A DNA stretch of 64,000 nucleotides. Origin: Hofstenia miamia. Lineage: Eukaryota > Xenacoelomorpha > Acoela. Within the stretch, counting starts at the first letter, position 1; the number at the start of each line of letters is the position of its first letter. This document shows, piece after piece, positions 1-12,400 of the stretch. The position numbers were made by a program, and so were the translations under genes. A model generated the notes under the pieces. It was not told the origin of the DNA. It saw nothing but the letters and a program-made list of their open reading frames with translations, and ran no database searches. The stretch lies in contig SCFE01000034.1 of NCBI GenBank assembly GCA_004352715.1, forward strand, positions 1,949,441 through 2,013,440, in the 5' to 3' direction.

Positions 1-1388
1 CACAACCTCCTTTAATGCCTACACCAACTTGAAGTGGAGAAAAAAGAGCAGCTACCCTATTCTTTGACAATTGACACAAGCATTTGGCAATCAATCTTCG
101 AAGAACTTCTCTCACAGCAATTGGGCGAATTCCACCGTCCTTTTTCTTCAATGCAAAAAGATTAGCTCCACAAAGATATGGTGCAATTTCATCAGGAGCA
201 TTACCAGATATTAAACAGTTGATTACTTCGAGCACCGATGCAATTGCTTTGTCCCCATATTCAGGTGTTGGGCATTGGAATGCATTAATCAGATGGGAAG
301 CATAAAGTTTAGATACACCGGATGCAGAATCCCTGGGAAAGCTTTTCACACATTTAATCAGAATGTCTTTGTTTATCACAAATGCCTCTGTGTCTTCAGT
401 ACTATATTCTATTTTATTTTTTGAAGTGTTGGGATGCTTCTCCTTCAGTGCATGAAATGTTTGCTCATCGAAGCAAAGACCATCAGATCTTAGAGCTGCT
501 ATAGTTCTACGAACACTGCATTTGTGACCAAGCTGTCTAGCTCTCTTAAAATTTTGGCTGGAACTGACACAAGATGATTTTTAATGTTGCCAGAACTTAC
601 AGTTGCTTCGTACCAGAGTTGAGCATAATCACCATTCAACCAACGCTCTAAGCGGCTCTTGAGAATTGACTCTTCGTATTTCAGGTGTGTTGAGCCCCCA
701 CGAGGAGGAGACCGGAGAACANNNNNNNNNNNNNNNNNNNNNNNNNNNNNNNNNNNNNNNNNNNNNNNNNNNNNNNNNNNNNNNNNNNNNNNNNNNNNNN
801 NNNNNNNNNNNNNNNNNNNNNNNNNNNNNNNNNNNNNNNNNNNNNNNNNNNNNNNNNNNNNNNNNNNNNNNNNNNNNNNNNNNNNNNNNNNNNNNNNNNN
901 NNNNNNNNTGGAGCCCCCACGAGGAGGAGACCGGAGAACACAAGCAGGCAAAATAAAAATCTCCACCCAATGATTAATGAAACTTGGCTCCCGCTTAACC
1001 TTACTAAAAGCGTGATTCACAGCTTTAGCCCAGAGATTACGGCAGCTAATTGGAACAATCTTTCTGGTAGGAATAGAAAACATTTCAATATCAGAAAGTG
1101 ATGGAAATACAGGCGTTATTCCAAGTGAACGAGGTGGTAGCCCTGAACCTTCACATCTGGAACCATTGACAGTATGATGTTTGACAAGTCCTGAACGTTT
1201 ACACAAATCAGAAGCATGCAGACATATGCTACAAATGTTAGTATTTAATGATAGTAATGAAAGCTGCTGTGTGAAGTGGATTGCTGAACATCTTCTGAAT
1301 TGTTGATTGAAAAATATTCGCCATCATTTCCAATCCCAATAACTTCATTTAAAAATGTTTTTTTCTTATTGCGTTTTCTTTGTTTCAT
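1..1388 (-). pseudogene. zinc-finger/reverse-transcriptase retroelement ORF, decayed, runs off left edge
   Basis: Read on the minus strand from a Met codon at 1,388. A C2H2-like finger (ICSICLHAS...GLVKHH) sits near 1,235-1,170. A conserved middle block follows, containing CRNLWAKAVNHAF and, across the gap, RLERWLNGDYAQLWYEA. Near the window edge is an RT segment with GIRPIAVREVLRRLIAKCL and SPLQVGVGIKGGC. I know this arrangement (finger, arginine/proline block, RPIAVGE-type RT) from a widespread invertebrate mobile-element family without a settled name. It is broken. The reading frame shifts near 1,245, between the basic N-terminus and the finger, and again near 545, where RARQLGHKCSVRRTIAALR continues in another frame while the upstream frame hits a stop at 499. 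The C-terminal part lies outside the window. A second fragment of the same family lies at 37,302-37,852. Confidence 0.85.
722..908. other. N gap with identical flanks (probably false gap)
   Basis: A run of 187 N inside the retroelement. About 30 bases ending at 721 (GAGCCCCCACGAGGAGGAGA and onward) recur immediately after the gap from 911. Both sides encode the same SPPRGGS residues, so the two contigs probably overlap and little or nothing is missing. Confidence 0.8.
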
Positions 1389-2975
1389 TGATATTTAGAT
1401 TGTATATGTTCTCTTGATGTTATGCTATAAATAATTTTCATATCTGTTTTAAAAATGTGTTCAAAATTATTCCATTATTTTCCTGTCTTGTTTTTCAATA
1501 TTTCATCCATTGTTTCTTTAACAAATTTGTTAATAAAATTACTTGGATATTCTTTCTTCTTCAGTTCGATTTTAAATTGAATATTTCGCGGTTTATGATG
1601 CCATAAGAACTTGAGACATCAAAAATTTGATGTATTGCTCCTTTAATTAATGCTATTTTGTATGCTACAGGCGTACTTGAATTGAAATTTAAAACTAAAC
1701 CTGTATCGGTTGGCTTTCTATCAATTCCTGCAACAAAGCCATTTGCTGTTCTGTTAATATTCTAAATACGTTGAAGGGATTTTGTCTGGATTAGTCGCAG
1801 CTGTTTCCTTGCTTCACATAATCTAAAAATTTGGCCAATACAATCACTTCTAAAATACTTTAGGACATTTTAAACCCTAGAGTAACCATTCTCACGTGCA
1901 TCTGCTTTGTAACTCTGTGTACTCCCTGGGAGATTACTTAGTCTGTCTTTTTACACTTTGCAATGAATCATTGTTTCAGGTATTTATATTCAACTATGCC
2001 TAAAGTTTTAAATAAGCGAATGGCAATGATTGAGCTTTTCAAGGGAAAGCAATTTGCAAGGAGTTGGAGAAATGTTAAGATGCATAAAGAAACTGGGAAT
2101 GTGCATATTCGTGTAGAATAAACCCTTACTCGAAGTTTTAGTACACCCAAATTGATAACAGCCACATGAGAAATCCGAGATCAATACAGAAAACGGCGAA
2201 TGCTTCACATAAGACAATACTTACGATTCATTAAAAGAATCTCAAGATATAACCATTTAAACACATGAAGAAGTTTTTATGGGCCAAAGCTGAAGAAAAC
2301 CCCAGTCAGGGCCAGAATAAGGTATGTCTTCAAACCTTGTTTTCAATGACAATAAAAATTCAATGTTCAACACCATGGGAATCCTCGGAATGATCGTATT
2401 TGGTCTCATAATGTTCAAGCAGAACTTCGAATAGTCTCACAAACACAAGGCACTGGTGACTTGGTCTGCGGTTGCTAAATCTGGAATAAGTCCTTTGGTT
2501 TTCATCGAACAAGGCGTTAAATAGAATGTCAAACTATAATATTTAGTTTTCAAAAGAAAAACAACGATTCTTTGCATAAGGTGCGCTGAGCTGTGAAAAA
2601 CTTCAAAAATGGCATTAAAAAAAGAATTCAAATTTCAATACGGATTTTCACAAAAAATAGAAATTTACGAACTACATAGTAGATTTTAACCACATTTTGA
2701 CAGTGTAAAACCATACTAAATTGCACAATTCAAGTTTAAGCAATTTTGCAATGCTCTTGAGAATATATTGGCTTCTAGCGCCCTAATCACTAATGTTGTT
2801 GATACACTTGTAGATAGAAGAGAGCAATTGTGCTATTGTTTTCTAATGATTCATCACCTTTTCAGATTTAAAATTTAGAGGGCTCATGCGAAATGCGTGC
2901 AATGATTAAATCATTGCTTTTGTGGACATTTGATAAGTAGTATGATAAATACATATCCTTAACTAGAAAAGTAAT
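1389..2975. other. no gene seen
   Basis: AT-rich sequence between the retroelement and a dispersed repeat. Open frames are short and have no recognisable motif or splice context. Confidence 0.5.
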
Positions 2976-3176
2976 CGGAGAACGCAGACCTCCGCCACGC
3001 AGCCTGTGTCCCCCTGATCAGCACCAAAATTTAATGGATTCCTCCTTGGGTAGAGACGCACCTCTGCTGAAAATTCGAGGTCAATCCATTTATTACTTTT
3101 TCCATAAAGTTGCTAATAGACAAAAAAACAAACCAAAGCTAGCAAAAACATAACCTCCTTGGCAGAGGTAATGAAG
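2976..3176. repeat. dispersed repeat, LINE/SINE 3'-tail-like
   Basis: The block contains ACCTCCGCCACGC, GATCAGCACCAAAATTTAAT, AAAACAAACCAAAGC and finally ACCTCCTTGGCAGAGGTAAT, whose ACCTCC/CAGAGGT ends form a small hairpin. From memory, this combination (an alcohol-like string of AAAC units followed by CCTTGGCGGAGGTAAT) recurs in many aquatic animal genomes as a dispersed repeat. Which class it belongs to is not certain. It lies just downstream of the EML poly(A) region. Confidence 0.5.
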
Positions 3177-3258
3177 TGATGAATACTTTTTATAAAACAG
3201 AAAACTTAATATAGAGAATCTAATTTAATTCAATTAACATTTAAAAAGCATGTAATCG

Positions 3259-3264
3259 TTTATT
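3259..3264 (-). promoter_or_regulatory. candidate poly(A) signal of EML gene
   Basis: AATAAA on the minus strand, about 100 bases past the EML stop codon. Position and sequence fit; cleavage site not seen. Confidence 0.5.
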
Positions 3265-3365
3265 CAGAAATTATAAAGCATAAAAACAATATGAAATTGA
3301 TTGTAAACTAAACGACATTCTACAGAATTCCATATACGTGACCTCTGATATAGCTTGAACATGCG

Positions 3366-3491
3366 CTACTCTATACGCCACAGCATAATGGCAGTATCTT
3401 GCCCACCCGTTGTTGCCAAGGTGCGACTATCATTGAAGAAACGTACCCGAGTAACATGGCTGCTATGCGCACGCCCAGCTTTGAAGGCAGC
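3366..3491 (-). CDS. EML: EML exon 17 (stop codon)
   Basis: Encodes AHSSHVTRVRFFNDSRTLAT then GGQDTAIMLWRIE and stop TAG. Matches the last EML blade (AHSSHVTNVxFxxxDxxxxxxGGxDxxIxxWxx). Confidence 0.97.
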   Translation of the reverse strand, partial: AAFKAGRAHSSHVTRVRFFNDSRTLATTGGQDTAIMLWRIE

Positions 3492-6400
3492 CTAAAGTAG
3501 TTTAAATACAAATACCCATAAAGTAATTCAAAAGGTATATTTATTTTGGAATTAACAGTTTTCTTTTGAATGGAAAATGTGGGATAACAAATTATAATAA
3601 TCTTAAAATCACATTACTGAAGGAAGACTGGTACCAAGCTTTTAATTTAACACATAACATATGAACACTAAATTTCGAGATATGAATTCGATGGTTGTAC
3701 GTGTTATCAAAATAGAAATTCAACAGACGCAAATTTAGAAGCGATCTGTTAATATTTCTTCTTATGTTTCGAGTCTGAATGACAAGTTGCTTTCTTCTAT
3801 GTGTCAATATTCGAAACCAATATATAATAGAAACATCATGTATTAAAATACCATTCGGTTTTCTTCTGTTATGACGATAAACTGAATTTCAATTACACAT
3901 CACAAACAAGGAACAAGTGTCCAAAATGCTTTAGCTGATAACAATAATAATGAGTCTTAGAAAGAAAGGCTTCCCAACATAATGAAGTGCTTAAAACGAC
4001 TACTATTAGTAAAAATATCGAAATCATACTGAAAGCATTAACGGGGAGCTTTAGAAATTTACAGTAAAATTATATTAATTTAGACAACATATGCACATAA
4101 AATGCAAAATTACCCTGGGAGTGTAGCATGGATAATTGAAAAGCTTAACGAATCCAAAATCATCGGAGGTAGCCACAAAATTGTGATCAGATGAACGATC
4201 AGCGCTGTTTATATCCGTGCCATCGGCGCCTTCAGGCCAAATTCCTAAGATATTAAATTGAAAGAGAGGCTAATTTGAAGTAACACTTTTGCAGAATGTA
4301 ATGAAAAAGTGTAATCTCTAGTTTGAATGCAATGCATGAGAACAGACCTATAACACTATATCCAAGTACACAGCTTTGTCTGTCCCAAGCAACGTCACGC
4401 ATGCTTTGAACATCGAGACATTGTTTGCAGTTATTCGCAGTCCCTAAAATAAAGATAAAACGCGTAAATGAAGTCTACTTACAATAAAGAACTTCGTAAT
4501 CACCAGAATTCGATACAAGATATTGACCATCACATGACCAATCGAGATGCGTAACATAACTTGTGTGTCCCTAAACATCATGCTGTCTAGTCACAAAGTA
4601 TAATAGTAGGAAAATTATGGGGCCCCGTCATAATCTAGTAAATAGTGAGCTCGGACAGTTCGAAAATAAAACAGTCATCATATCTGTTTGTGAGCATTGA
4701 ATCTCGTTTTGTTAGTGAGGTGTGAATCTACATGTACATCGCATGAAAGTTTTGCTAAGGGATATTTCATTACGACAGTATAAAAATTGTACGAAACGCC
4801 ATCCAATGCCCAACATCTCATTGTTGGAATGCAAAGACGCAGAAGAGGTGCACATCCACAAGAACAACTACTCGCGGTCTTTTAACTAGAAAGTCACAAC
4901 ACTACATCTGTTGAGGTAGCAGAAGTAAAAAAGAGAGCACATGCTCAGTCAACGCTTCGATTGTTAAATGACATAGAAGATTACGAAATATCCACTGTCA
5001 AGAATAGTACGGGCTCCTAGCTGCTCATGGTGTTCCCCAATGGTGAGAAAATCACTCAAAAGTGAGAAAGCACTGCTACACATTACCCTTACTAACAGTA
5101 TTTTCCAAAAAAAATCGAGCTCAACAAGTATAAAAAGTTAGTTTCAACAAAGTGGCTACTAAACTCTCTTGATTTAAAACTTGATTGTTGATTGCTGGGC
5201 ATTACTGGCGACCAAATTTCGAGCAAAACTTGGCAGAAGTAAAGATTACTGCAAAAGAACTAGGATTTTCTTGTGAACTAATGATATTTTAAAAATGCCC
5301 TCGTCCAAGTTATTGTGAAATACTCATAAAATCCAGGATAATTACCTAAATTTTTCTAGTATTTAATATTTTGAATAAATATGTACATTGCATGATTGCC
5401 ATGGCTACAGCTCAACAACAAAGCGTTTTACAATTTATCAACTCACACAAAGTAAATCATACACAACCGAACATATCCAGGAAAGCTATTCACATCGTCC
5501 TTCATAATATTCATTGCGACGCATTAAGTATTACATCACCTGGGTGTAAAAATGCAAACTCAACAACCGCAAATCCATCTCATTCCAACACCTAGGGAGT
5601 CATCGCACGAGATTGCTTTTAACGAACTGAGTACTTGACCATCTCGTTTATGTATCAGATGAAGCGAACATTTCAGACGTACTTTAATCGTCTTTATTTT
5701 GTCACTGTACATGTGCAATATTGGATGATATGTATTTCAATGGGCCTTTTTTAAATTTGGTCAAAGGCTCTTTAAACAATAATACATTTTAAATTTCAAT
5801 TTCACGAATCATATTACAATCAAAATAAACTATTAAACTTACTAAACATTTTCCAATTTTAGCGAATCTACGTCCCCCCTCGTGAACTTTATATATGTAA
5901 ATGCCATTGTCATGACTTCCTAAAGCAACCATTGTGCCATCTGGAGAGAAGGAAATGCAGTCAAATTGTTCTTTACTTTCAGTATGCATTGTGATCACTT
6001 CCCGTTTCTCGAGGTCCATTGCAAACCATCTAAAATTTGCAAACATAAAATGAAGCTATTCATAGCATGTGGAGAAATAACATATTTCAAAATTTTTACA
6101 CCTACCTTCCTACATCTGTTCCGATAACAGCTACAGGACTGGAGGGGTGAAGAGCACAACTCATGCAGCCATATTCAACCTGTTTCATCCAAAGAGGACG
6201 CTTAGTGGATTTATCCCAATAGATGATGGTTTTATCCAAACCACATGTCATGAACCTGTCGTCGTTTGGATTAATCGATATACCCCATAGTTCTTCGGAA
6301 TGTCCCTAAACATGAACTACTATAGTCTCTTGCGTTTCGTCTTGTGGCATAAGCAGGAGTGCAGAATGTATCCAGAAAAATTACAAGTCCTTTGGTCAAC

Positions 6401-9400
6401 TCCGTAAACAATATTTGAAAAACGTAGGTATATTTTATGAAATTTGTTTTGTTAAAATGTTGTGAGGTTGATTATTGTGGAAATGGTTCAAATCTTTCTA
6501 CAGCTTCATTGTTACATTAAATGCATAATAGCTGTGCAAAAATTTGTTACACAATAGGATGTTAATAAAAGAGAATGAAATCCTGGATTTTGATTACAAG
6601 ATATCGCTTAGAATTTCTAAAAGCAATAATTTTCTACTATAACGACAAAGCAAATAAAATATAATATGTTAAAATATACAATAGGTCAAAGAAGTAAAAA
6701 AACATACCATGGCGAGAATACTAAACTCGGGAGAGTCTCGTGTTCCTTCTAATATGGAATTACGGGTAGTTCCAACGATTATCTGACTTTCATTGGACAT
6801 TGTTAACAAACGAACTCCGCCGAAGTTGTCACCCAACTAAAAGTGTAATAGGAAAATTTAAAGCTATATTTCCCAATTACATAATAATTCCACAAAATTA
6901 GTTGTAAATACCACTACATGCATGAGATAATAATATACTTATTCTATTGCAGACATAAACTAACAGCAAACTACCTTTGTAATTTCCTGGATTTTGGTGC
7001 GATTGCTATCGAATAAATTAATTCTGCCATCCTTTCCACCAGAAAGGAGGCAGCCATCTTTCTTGCAATATAATGAGAATACACCGCCATCGTGTGCTTC
7101 AGTAATTGCACCCTTTATCTTATGTTCGTCAACTGACCAGAAAAAGATGTTGCCATTAGAATCGCCGGTAATCACTAAGCCTTCGTCATCGAAAGCAAGA
7201 CACAAAACGAATTTCGGTTTTTCATAGCGCTAAATACATAAAGAAATGAATCACATTTTCAAAATATTCCTACAAATAAAGCATCGGAGACATTTGCTTA
7301 GCTAATCGTAATATAACAATGTGCGATTTTAAAATTTATATACATGTATGTAGTAAATGGACAACACAAAATTTCAATTGATAAACGTGATTCATGATCG
7401 AATCCGGTTTTAAGTTCCCTAAATTAGCAGTTAGAGATCATAGTATAATAACATTGTAGAAATGATAGTCATATATGATTCACAGCATGATTCGATTGAT
7501 CCAGTAATCTGCTATAAACACTAATCTTTTCTAATATTCTTTCATCAATTTGGATGGAATGATAAACGATACGGAAGAAATTCGCAAAAAATCAATAGGT
7601 GGATAGAAGAAAATAATGTAGTATTTAATTATTTTATACGCACTATAATTTAATATTCATATTTAGGCAAAATTTAACTTGACTAATAGTTAAATGATGT
7701 ATTCAGCCGGTAGACATGAAGATGAATTCGCCGATTCAACACCAATTTTTAAGAAAGGGCAAAAGAAAAAATAAAAATTCATGATGCCTCGTGATACTAA
7801 CCAGACGAGGGAAATTCTAAAAGCTATATGCCATTAAATAAAATGAAATAGAAACTCCGGATGACAAACATGGAGATGCTAAATAGTCATATAATGTATA
7901 ACTACCTCAAAAAGGCCGGATTTCTTTGTCAACTTTTCGCCATCATACGTCCAAAATATCAATTGATTCTTTCCACACATTATAATGCAGTTATCTTTAC
8001 TCGGGTGAAATTGCACATCGGTTACTGGATCTTGACTTCCCTAAATTGGAATATGACGACAAATTATATTAAACACCGAGAAACGCAATTTTTTATGTGT
8101 TAAGTTGGGCGTAATAAAATATTAAAGTAAATTGATGATCGCTTTTCAAATGTTTTTAAAATTAGTAGAATTTTTTACTTTATAATAAATTTCAAAACTT
8201 TTAGATTCGTACTAGATAAATTCTAATGCACTCGTCACTAGAATATTGCAGAAACAGAGTTAATGTTCTAGTATCGAAAAATACATGTAATGTAAAAGTA
8301 AAAATTGAAAACGATTTTCAATGTCCAAATTTAATCCTGAAAATACTCTTGAAATGAAACGAATACGATTCAGATCCCACGCGAATTTCTGGATTTTGTA
8401 TAATTACAAAATAATGAAAAAGAGACTGTTTCATTCATCCATGATCATAAAAATTAGACAGGTGACTATTGAATACAGTTTTGTTAGGAATGCCTTGCCT
8501 GAATTACACTGAAAATATACAATACTAATATGGAATAACTTTTATAGAGTTTTGAATAGGTTCAGGCGAATATTGAAATTAACCTTCTGATCAATAAGCT
8601 TCTTGGAGTCTGACCAATTCCATATAGAAATAGCATGTTCGTTAGATTCATCAACAGCTGCCAACAAAATGCCAGTATCCTAAAAATACTTAATAGAGAA
8701 TAGTAAAGCAAAGACACGCGCAAACCACAATAGAGAAGCTCAGGCAACACACAGCACGACCGAAATCTCCCTCACCAATTACACGAGATGTCTGCAGATT
8801 CAAAGCATTCCAAATACGAATATGAGGCTTAAAATACAGTGAAATATTTAATGAGAATAAATAAATCAACTAAAATCAAAAGTCAAAACTCTTACCTTGC
8901 CTTCTTTTTCACTATGACCTGCAACTTGTCCTGAAGCAACGGTAATTTTATCCGGATGCAGTGCAAAACTAAATAAATTGAATTTTTATCCTACAAAAAG
9001 TTAATTTAAGACATCAAAAGATAACGACATCTTAAAATCAATCTCCTCACTTTGAAAGAGCATTTGAAGATTTCGAGTAGACGGTTGCTTAAAGCACAAA
9101 ATTTGTTGAACAAACTTAAAACAGAGGAGTATTTCCGCCGCAAAGAAGTAAAATGTTAATATATCAAAGGCTTACAAAAACAACTCAGATGTAAAGCTTC
9201 AGTTAAATAAATTTAGAAAAAATCAAAGAGTTCAACCTCTTAACGTCATCGGTATGTTCTGTGTAATGTCGTTGGGTGTGCTCTTCAGCATTATACAGTA
9301 CAACAACTCCAGCCACAAAGTAGCAGATCTCTCCAGTGGAAACTACGAAGATATTGTTACGTGCATCACGACCGCGGTAACCAAGAACCCAATCGAGTAC

Positions 9401-12400
9401 GAGGTCTTCCTTTGGAGATTTTCCCACACGATCCAATTGACCACGAGTATATTCGGTGGGTGCATACACAGTAACTGCTCGACCTTTCAGATACATTTTA
9501 GCATGTCCTTCGCCTAAATAGGAAAAAATAAACATTGAAGAAAAGCACACTGTTGCTTTTGAGAGAAAACGTCATAATCTATAGAAAACGATTTAAAAGA
9601 ATACGAGCCTGTCTAACGACTATGAAATGATGTATAATTTTGAAAGCAAGCATCTATTGAAGTAATTGTATTACAAACTATCCGGGAAAACTAAAAACAA
9701 GCGATAGAAATGCTTCATTAATAGCCAAAACGGGCAATAAGTAAAAAAATGATGACGATCCAGTAAAAAATTTAGCAAATTATTCCATTCAAACAGAATA
9801 GTTTGTAAATTACAAAACCAAAAATTTATTACCAAATATAAAAAATCTAAATTTTTTGTCATTTGTTCACAAATTAAATCAACAAAGTTAGATGCAGTAA
9901 ATATGAATTCAATCATGTATCATTAAATTGTTAGCGCAGCCGAAAAAAAGTTTGACACAAACAATAAATGAGAATCTTCTTTCATTCTATGCTATAGTTA
10001 TTCCAAGGAACGTAATTTATTTCATTGAAAAATTTCTAGAGAATGTGTTGTTTGGCATAATCGATATATAGACACAATAAGAGTTGAGAATAACAATTAT
10101 AGTCATTGAACTACCTAAGTACTAAGTGCGATAATAATAGAAAACCATGAAGCAGTTTATTGACATCACAAACTTTCCCTCCTTTCAAGTTTGATTTTAA
10201 CTAGTGGTGTATAAAACGTGCAAAAATCACGAGCTAAAAAAATGTCTGCTTGTTTCTCTTGGATTACCTGGACAACATTCTAGTAATTTTGAAATTAACA
10301 ATAGCGATAGTTCAAACAGTTGCAGGTACTAGATAAGAGTGCCCACTTACTGAGTTCGCATTCTGTGATAAGCTTTTTAATCATTGCGGCTAATAACGTT
10401 TCAGTAAAACACATTGAAGTAGACAGAAACCAAACAATGTGAATTAATATATAATTGTCAGTGCATGTGATACACAAATATTTACAAATTAATCACTCTA
10501 TATTAATGATGAACAACTACAAACTATTTGCGTAAACCAAGTTTTACACCAAATTTCAGCGCATCATAAAAGAATGTCTCAATGAGATTATCGTATAATA
10601 TTATCAACAGCCTAATTTCAAATGTGTACGATTAGTATCAATGTTATAATAAGTACAGGGTGTTTCAAAAGTAATTTGACTTTTAAACTAACTAAAAAAA
10701 TTCAACCAATCACAGAAAAGATGATGAAATATTTTGTCATTTTATAACTATATAAAGGGAATTTATGTTATGCATNCACAAATTAAATCAACAAAGTTAG
10801 ATGCAGTAAATATGAATTCAATCATGTATCATTAAATTGTTAGCGCAGCCGAAAAAAAGTTTGATACAAACAATAAATGAGAATCTTCTTTCATTCTATG
10901 CTATAGTTATTCCAAGGAACGTAATTTATTTCATTGAAAAATTCAAATACTAGGGTTTTAATCAAGAACTTTTCATATACACTGAGAAAGAATTGGGTTC
11001 CACAAAATTTTGAACTTGGATATATATGAGGTTTAACTTGGATTTTAATTGCTCAACACTAAAGGACTACAAGGAATAGATGAAATACTGTAAATCTTGA
11101 ATTTTCCGTGAGATTTATATTTCCGCAAAATTCACGAGCTGGAGCAATTCGCGAAATAAATTTTTTATTGATAGAAATTATTTTCGTTTTTTGAAGTATT
11201 ACTTGTTTCGCATTTGACATAGTTCTAATATTTCAGCATGATCGTAAAACTTTTAAATTAAGCTTAACACATGATGAAATCATAGCATTGATGTTGATGC
11301 ACACAACGAAATTTCAAACTGTTGGGAGTGAGGGATAAGCCAAAATATCAATTCACGAAAAAGAAAGGGAATATGAATTCGCGAAAGACGGGAAAATATT
11401 GCGACTCACACATTTGTAAAATTTTCCAAAAGAACAAAAAGGAGGACATACTCTTGATATGACCTGTTTATGATATTAAAGTGAATAACAAAGGTGGAAT
11501 TGAGAATGACAAAGATTGTTAATGTAAACTATACATTTTCTTAAATTGACTTCATTCATTAGAAATTTCTAGGGAATGTGTTGTTTGGCATAATCGATAT
11601 CTCGAAACAATAAGAGTTGAGAATAACAATTATAGTCAATGAACTACCTAAGTACTAAGTGCTAATAATAGAAAACCATGAAGCAGTTTATTGACATCAC
11701 AAACTTTCCCTCCCTTCAAGTTTGATTTTAACTAATGGTGTTTAAAACGTGCTAACAATGACATCAAATAAAATGTCTGCTTGTTTCTCTTGGATTACCT
11801 GGACAACATTCTAGTAATTTTGAAATTAACAATAGCGATAGTTCAAACAGTTGCAGGTACTAGATAAGAGTGCCCACTTACTGAGTTCGCATTCTGTGAT
11901 AAGCTTTTTAATCATTGCGGCTAATAACGTTTCAGTAAAACACATTGAAGTAGACAGAAACCAAACAATGTGAATTAATATATAATTGTCAGTGCATGTG
12001 ATACACAAATATTTACAAATTAATCACTCTATATTAATGATGAACAACTACAAACTATTTGCGTAAACCAAGTTTTACACCAAATTTCAGCGCATCATAA
12101 AAGAATGTCTCAATGAGATTATCGTATAATATTATCAACAGCCTAATTTCAAATGTGTACGATTAGTATCAATGTTATAATAAGTACAGGGTGTTTCAAA
12201 AGTAATTTGACTTTTAAACTAACTAAAAAAATTCAACCAATCACAGAAAAGATGATGAAATATTTTGTCATTTTATAACTATATAAAGGGAATTTATGTT
12301 ATGCATTACCATTTTGTTATTTTTCCAGTACTTTTTAATTTTAGACATAGATTTAGACACTAGACTGGAAATATTAAAACTATACTACAAAAATGGAGAC

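Larger units (their letters stand above)
3492..9236. other. EML introns between exons 5 and 17
   Basis: Short introns (roughly 40-1,270 bases) separating exons 6-17. The longest is 4,571-5,842. Apart from the exons I see no gene, RNA or clear repeat. Confidence 0.6.
9868..12305. repeat. tandem haplotype-type duplication (two copies split by one N)
   Basis: Bases 9,868-10,775 are repeated almost exactly from 10,777 to about 12,305. The copies differ by a few substitutions and by about 620 extra bases in the second. Copy 1 breaks off at the single N (10,776) at the sequence ATTTATGTTATGCAT; copy 2 passes through the same point into the rest of a Tc1-like element. This is the pattern left when an assembler lays two alleles end to end. 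Confidence 0.85.

Noticed and set aside
84-305. Plus-strand frame at the left edge
   Set aside because: It is the antisense shadow of the RT domain read on the minus strand.
10295-10477. 60-residue minus-strand frame, identical at 11,826-12,008
   Set aside because: Identity comes from the duplicated haplotype; as a stand-alone protein it has no support. Only the 39-nt inner segment with splice borders is kept as a candidate exon.
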